The translations under genes were made by a program, and so were the position numbers. The notes beneath the pieces were generated by a model, which was given only the letters and a program-made list of their open reading frames with translations, ran no database searches and had not been told where the DNA came from. Source: Pseudoteredinibacter isoporae_A (GTDB lineage: Bacteria > Pseudomonadota > Gammaproteobacteria > Pseudomonadales > Cellvibrionaceae). Taken from it: DNA of 64,000 nt. Where the stretch lies: assembly GCF_040372805.1 (NCBI RefSeq), contig NZ_BAABWJ010000001.1:1054001-1118000 (forward strand), read 5' to 3'. Each line of letters opens with the position of its first letter. Within the stretch, counting starts at the first letter, position 1. This document shows positions 63,301 through 64,000 of the stretch, piece by piece.

Positions 63301-64000
63301 GAAGCAACGTGACTATAGCCTGGATGCCACCGGGCGACGCGTTCGAATCGAAGAGCCCAGCGGCAGAACTCGCAGCTACAGCTACGACAGTCTTTATCGC
63401 CTGGTGGATGAAACTATACTGGATTCCGCCAACGGCGATTACCGCAGCGAATTCCAATACGATAAAGTGGGCAACCGCATCCAGTCGGTCATCAATGGCG
63501 TAACCACAGCCTACCAATACGACAGCAACGACAGGCTGCTGAAACAGGGCGGCACGGTTTACACCTACGATGATAATGGCTCAATCCTGACCGAAACCCT
63601 GGATGGCAATGTCACCCGCTACGAGTACAACGCCAAAAACGAACTGGTCAAACTCACAAAAGCCGGCACCATCACCACTTATCAATACGATATCGATGGC
63701 ATTCGCTCAGCCAAAACCGAAAACGGCGTAACCACGGAATTCCTGGTCGATAAAAACCGTGACTACGCCCAGGTACTGGCCGAAGTCGTAAACGGCTCAG
63801 TCACCACCCGCTATACCTACGGTGATGACTTGCTAAGCAAAACCCAGAACAGCCAAACCCATTACTACCACTATGATGGCCTGGGTAGCACTATTGCCTT
63901 GAGTAACAGTGCAGGTGCGATAACGGATACCTACGGCTATAACGCCTTTGGTGAGGTGTTGTTTAGAACGGGCAGTACAGAAAATAGGTACACATTCACC
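54368..64000 (+). CDS. Giant multidomain YD-repeat (Rhs-type) surface protein, partial
   Basis: One open frame of 3211 codons with no stop, running off the window. In order: signal peptide (1-21, cut SHA-Q); exported domain of unknown type (22-222); Gly/Ser/Ala linker (223-244); hydrophobic helix 246-267 followed by RKQK; second hydrophobic, signal-peptide-like segment 273-293 ending YSYA-Q; CxxCH (332-336); terpenoid-cyclase-like helical repeats (about 337-640: DGSWK, ALSTAVVAGTL, RYLLDSQ, GSW); an FN3-like stretch (640-730); about 12 cadherin/Ig-like repeats (735-1830); two further beta-sandwich-like stretches; then a YD-repeat shell (from about 2040) reaching an Rhs-core-like segment (YDGLGSTIALSNSAG) at the edge. 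Rhs/YD shells usually enclose or present a C-terminal variable domain. Function is not known; secretion route and whether the first 290 residues are a fused separate protein are open. Confidence 0.88.
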   Translation, partial: MLSRLKVAVACALCFSSVSHAQTNLDVYELRFAFKADGRPMYEQINVGSAQTRNTFPSEIALSAGTLQKSGQTVWQVTNNSSDTLTNSQSILLLDLEIDQQSNTYFNERVNDVKTDAPPHSDRDGYDSQGFSRWSVDELGYSGGRLDAAYQLFYLDNRNHIASAANDVAVAMQYDLGDLAPGESVFIELHLGDSPVGGFKQVDDDSGDAVNINSVAFTRHAASGGGGSGGGGAGGGGAGGGSGSNVIGVPLPIWMYPLMLLALLSVVRKQKHIVSSVVLLVGLGLASPEYSYAQNPSPSDPLYYEVLESLNRASAYVEEEGARWYLDRDKRCFGCHMHSQSIVGLGTSVGKAAINKDVADYMIGEAIHKQAAGGGLYPNTSSTDPLTQTTLMLWAIDLWPETEQTFPVRERALGFIKPKLLVRSDHAYWGRDDDRGWWATNSTLSAMNISVVVNFIEDSKRYPNMLNDTDLPIYFEALLPKFANYLLGKANETAPNTDNIALSFKMRALAHLAKALPASSLQQQVSQEVLEFKALLVSRQMADGSWKLKEGDAAGDALSTAVVAGTLNELKTNGVVLEDHDRTAIRYLLDSQHKNEQEVALLGSWESEAFKTRISATSLVMGYLPIVIENLVNDASCHIPIRSRSKYGKVQLKWNPRNNARYTLQRKKDLVSEFMDVSDFDASRKTYLDQNVSEGENVYYRLVEYNENGVKICQSQTESAYVPQKISEPGTNMAPYIVSIPNLFAETGTEYRYQIEADDPDGGALAYRLVKGPNSASIDNNGLLSWDVGSRPRQYSFLVEVKDPKGAAVVQEFEVTAESLGQINNIPLIHSTAPVRASIGSTYRYQVNAEDEDGDRLIYVLSGHSAPRDMTINRLTGELSWEPNNLHKEYTFDIRVVDQNGGVGIETVELKVYRGPEFISAPMITAVAGQAYRYQSIAEDLDGKAIQYSLLAGPEGLSIDTSSGEVTWQPTIDKQGKHEVVLLATNSDGGQGEQRYILSVKVGTDFPPIFESNPVTQVQARKSYRYNIVVRDPEGAYVSVKLENPLDGMVMYNDQYVSTYHSPFISWVPKQKDYGKSFPVKLIATDPAGNTSTQSWEIEVWPPTYSSEPYAYTTPPGSIRAESTWTYFVGVTDPDSDTPYTLSLASSPAGVSLDNNIVRWVPTESQVGKHTIAVDIEDNTGAKGKHEFTITVYPKKYNLPPYINTIPKTQIQFGEEFVYRPGAIDPDGDELQISVNASEPGFTVDADKKIIRWTAPNVEKDVTVDLEISDGFGGKVAQRFVLLVRADSGTPNRPPYILSSPGTSVLAGRSYGYQMRASDREDSSLFYRLDTAPAGMEINGNLISWIPNENDEGEHTVDIVVSDSAGAEARQSFQLNVEVRNRKPFFNSSFPIPVLGREFHHRVHARDYDGDPVTIELVAAPAGMTIDAAGIVKWTPVVGDHLVHIRISDPKGASDEKKVRFSLKEPNRKPVFNIPLPRNATIGVPYEYTPNVTDADGDDIKLSIGMIPKNVQYDSLTGKISFLPSVEHLPYVAYRYRATDEHGAYSEIAGFIYVRSPHGNSAPNFVSTPQQNITIGESWSYRAEAVDPDGDPIQYRFSKAPLGMIIDNQSGLVSWPSATAGTHSIQITAIDNNGGSKTQSFKLFVSGTLGGESPPFVNVATSHLIQLNTDWYLNLNSADPDGDTISHQLLLAPEGFNLNSATGEINWRPEEVGNYLATIQLSDGSHKTDIQLEMEVTEQAVNYAPRFTSVPVKQAAVGSAYNYTAQAVDDNGDEIEYKLLRGPVGLRVHAVSGEFTWVPNAGQLGKHRVIVSANDGEHSTLQGFSITTTGSGNGTGGDGLSLSLPLAKHQLDANEEMVLRPQVSNVSGSLQSLTLSINGESKTLAADNSFTFSSDQPGRYAITVVAKDDDEEISIEEVIFVQDPSDQQAPAIEFHNPVDGIEMATIKEPIDVIVSVQDDNALTWTLHLKDLSDRNAEPELLFEGSGNLDKATVGKLDPTLRENGIYSLTLSAEDESGNGTAIETHVNLDGDMKLGQFSLSFSDVNIDTVGIPLLATRSYDSRARNSNGDFGHGWKLDYSYIRISENGVLGRKWLLEESGFGLNRKFCFNPNGDRNVSITTPDGENHSFKAVAVPACSSIASNPHATFSLEYKAINGSTSTLEQLDYGTVRVRTQGGRTGVYELGGVEPINPRNYKLTTKEGVEYVLDQNFGIRKVTTAEGHSLDFTDFGIEHSQGLNLEIKRDNQGRVTKITKPDGETLEYRYDSAGNLASSIDENGNISHYTYYDGKLKHYLKEVFDPLGNRASRMEYSDDGRLEAQIDAQGNRTEFSHNVSGRTSQVKDRNGNISTYVYDINGNVLAETNGEGETTTRAYDQEDNEIRREDALGNVMAYSYDVNGNVLTETNALGDTTTMSYSGQQLTKEVNPLGETVEFTYKNDARGVATRAITSATDGDGSKLTVGYDCNYGAVLNVQDAEGYTRNFTINCRTGQTTIETDAEGVSRRLHKNKSGHLLGEEVDWTDENGNSQKLKTNYTVDAKGNRTATEYPNGSKTKARYNSVDQMISATDALGRETRYQYDKRGNQTQVRYPDGSQELKQYDAEGNLIAETDANGNTTRYVYDKANRQIETRYADGSVIKNEYLDNGWLAATVDARGAKTQYRYDKAGRRTQIIDALGNTMRYEYDKAGRKVAAVDARGNRTAYEYDKADRLIKTTFADGTSIGQRYLKNGWKKSSTDQLGRVTHYGYDKNGRLISVTDAAGGITRYSYDELGNKLTQTDAEGRVTRWAYDEMGRVIKRILPMGQFETMAYDATGNMISHTDFNGQLSTYEYDNRDRRIQASYADGRIEEWSYDSNGNTVSHSINLDGTTRTTAFEYDARNRVIKETLPNSKVLEYQYDVAGNRTQLKETVNTETNITRFTFDVLNRLANTIDSNGTTANEYDAVGNKSKETKPNGNTVHYVYDNVNRLTQLRHEDSSNVVLKQRDYSLDATGRRVRIEEPSGRTRSYSYDSLYRLVDETILDSANGDYRSEFQYDKVGNRIQSVINGVTTAYQYDSNDRLLKQGGTVYTYDDNGSILTETLDGNVTRYEYNAKNELVKLTKAGTITTYQYDIDGIRSAKTENGVTTEFLVDKNRDYAQVLAEVVNGSVTTRYTYGDDLLSKTQNSQTHYYHYDGLGSTIALSNSAGAITDTYGYNAFGEVLFRTGSTENRYTFT
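55035..55249 (+). other. Internal sorting-tail-like helix plus second signal-peptide-like segment
   Basis: Within the giant gene: a Gly-rich linker, a hydrophobic helix (VPLPIWMYPLMLLALLSVV) and RKQKH make a tripartite tail like GlyGly-CTERM or IPTL-CTERM sorting signals, which are normally at the protein end. The frame then continues straight into VSSVVLLVGLGLASP and YSYAQ, which looks like another signal peptide. No start codon with a ribosome site precedes the second segment in frame. Confidence 0.7.
56570..59860 (+). repeat. About 12 tandem cadherin/Ig-like (He_PIG-type) repeats
   Basis: Each unit is about 88-95 residues with the pattern PP-x-F-x-S-x-P, G-x-x-Y-x-Y-x-x-x-A-x-D-x-D-G-D, a P-x-G-hydrophobic turn, G-x-x-x-W-x-P, and D-x-x-G-G. 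Acidic DxDGD loops suggest calcium binding. Sequences differ substantially between copies, so they are old duplications. Confidence 0.8.
61130..63960 (+). repeat. More than 20 YD (Rhs) repeats
   Basis: Recurrent units of about 20-21 residues of the form Y-x-Y-D-x-x-G-N/R-x-x-x-x-x-D-A-x-G-N-x-T (for example YRYDKAGRRTQIIDALGNTM and YEYDKAGRKVAAVDARGNRT). The array runs to the window edge, where an Rhs-core-like segment begins. Confidence 0.9.

Noticed and set aside
61130..63960. CRISPR-like or tandem DNA repeat array
   Set aside because: The periodicity is at protein level (YD repeats); the DNA repeats vary and there are no unique spacers of fixed length.

Overview
The window looks like chromosomal DNA from a marine, polysaccharide-degrading gammaproteobacterium, most like the Cellvibrionaceae and relatives. 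This is inferred from three large TonB-dependent receptors paired with sugar transporters and glycosidases, a LacI-controlled amino-sugar regulon, TonB-linked flavin halogenases and moderate GC. No rRNA, tRNA, IS element, phage gene or CRISPR array was recognised. The left end cuts a lacI-type gene and the right end cuts a giant Rhs/YD-repeat gene.

Layout. (1) 1-6046: LacI-family regulator (partial), divergent from a TonB receptor, MFS permease and cytoplasmic trehalase; it looks like a trehalose uptake and hydrolysis operon with TGAAATCGATTTCA-type operators. (2) 6065-15282: membrane-anchored AraC-type regulator, TonB receptor, GH3 glucosidase, vSGLT-like sodium/sugar symporter and an aldose-mutarotase-like protein, i.e. 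a beta-glucan/glucose locus. (3) 15387-18981: secreted trypsin-like protease, a small exported protein and an OmpR/histidine-kinase pair. (4) 18978-25983: NAD-dependent molybdenum formate dehydrogenase (fdsGBA-fdhD-fdsD) with a divergent ModE-like/PBP-like regulator and a palindrome between them. (5) 25999-32755: an unusual secretion-like module. A histidine kinase, a small Lys-rich exported protein, a Slam-like (DUF560) outer-membrane protein and a response regulator form one overlapping operon. It is divergent from a small internally repeated protein, a terminator, a type I secretion ABC exporter and a very short membrane-anchored protein. Three 10-bp-phased direct repeats lie in the shared promoter region. 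(6) 32761-37214: an APH-fold kinase and an AGXT2L-type class III aminotransferase, a LuxR-type regulator and an MFS transporter, with matching TCCACC-N4-GGTGGA palindromes on both sides of the regulator gene.

(7) 37441-53804 is an N-acetylglucosamine/chitooligosaccharide regulon: nagK, a sodium/solute symporter, a TonB receptor, two tandem tryptophan-halogenase-like flavoproteins, a GH20 hexosaminidase, nagB, nagA, a LacI-family regulator and pgi. Five copies of a GACAACGTTGTC palindrome sit at its four promoters. Together the genes would import chito-oligosaccharides, cleave them to GlcNAc, phosphorylate, deacetylate and deaminate to fructose-6-P, and feed glycolysis.

(8) 54368-64000+: one uninterrupted reading frame of at least 3211 codons. 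It fuses a signal peptide and exported domain, a Gly-rich linker, a two-helix membrane hairpin resembling a protein-sorting tail followed by a second signal peptide, a CxxCH motif, a terpenoid-cyclase-like alpha/alpha repeat region, about 12 cadherin/Ig-like repeats and a long YD-repeat (Rhs) shell that runs off the window. It is preceded by about 560 bp of non-coding, structured leader. This gene and the two-component/Slam-like/ABC-exporter module are the two most unusual parts of the window.
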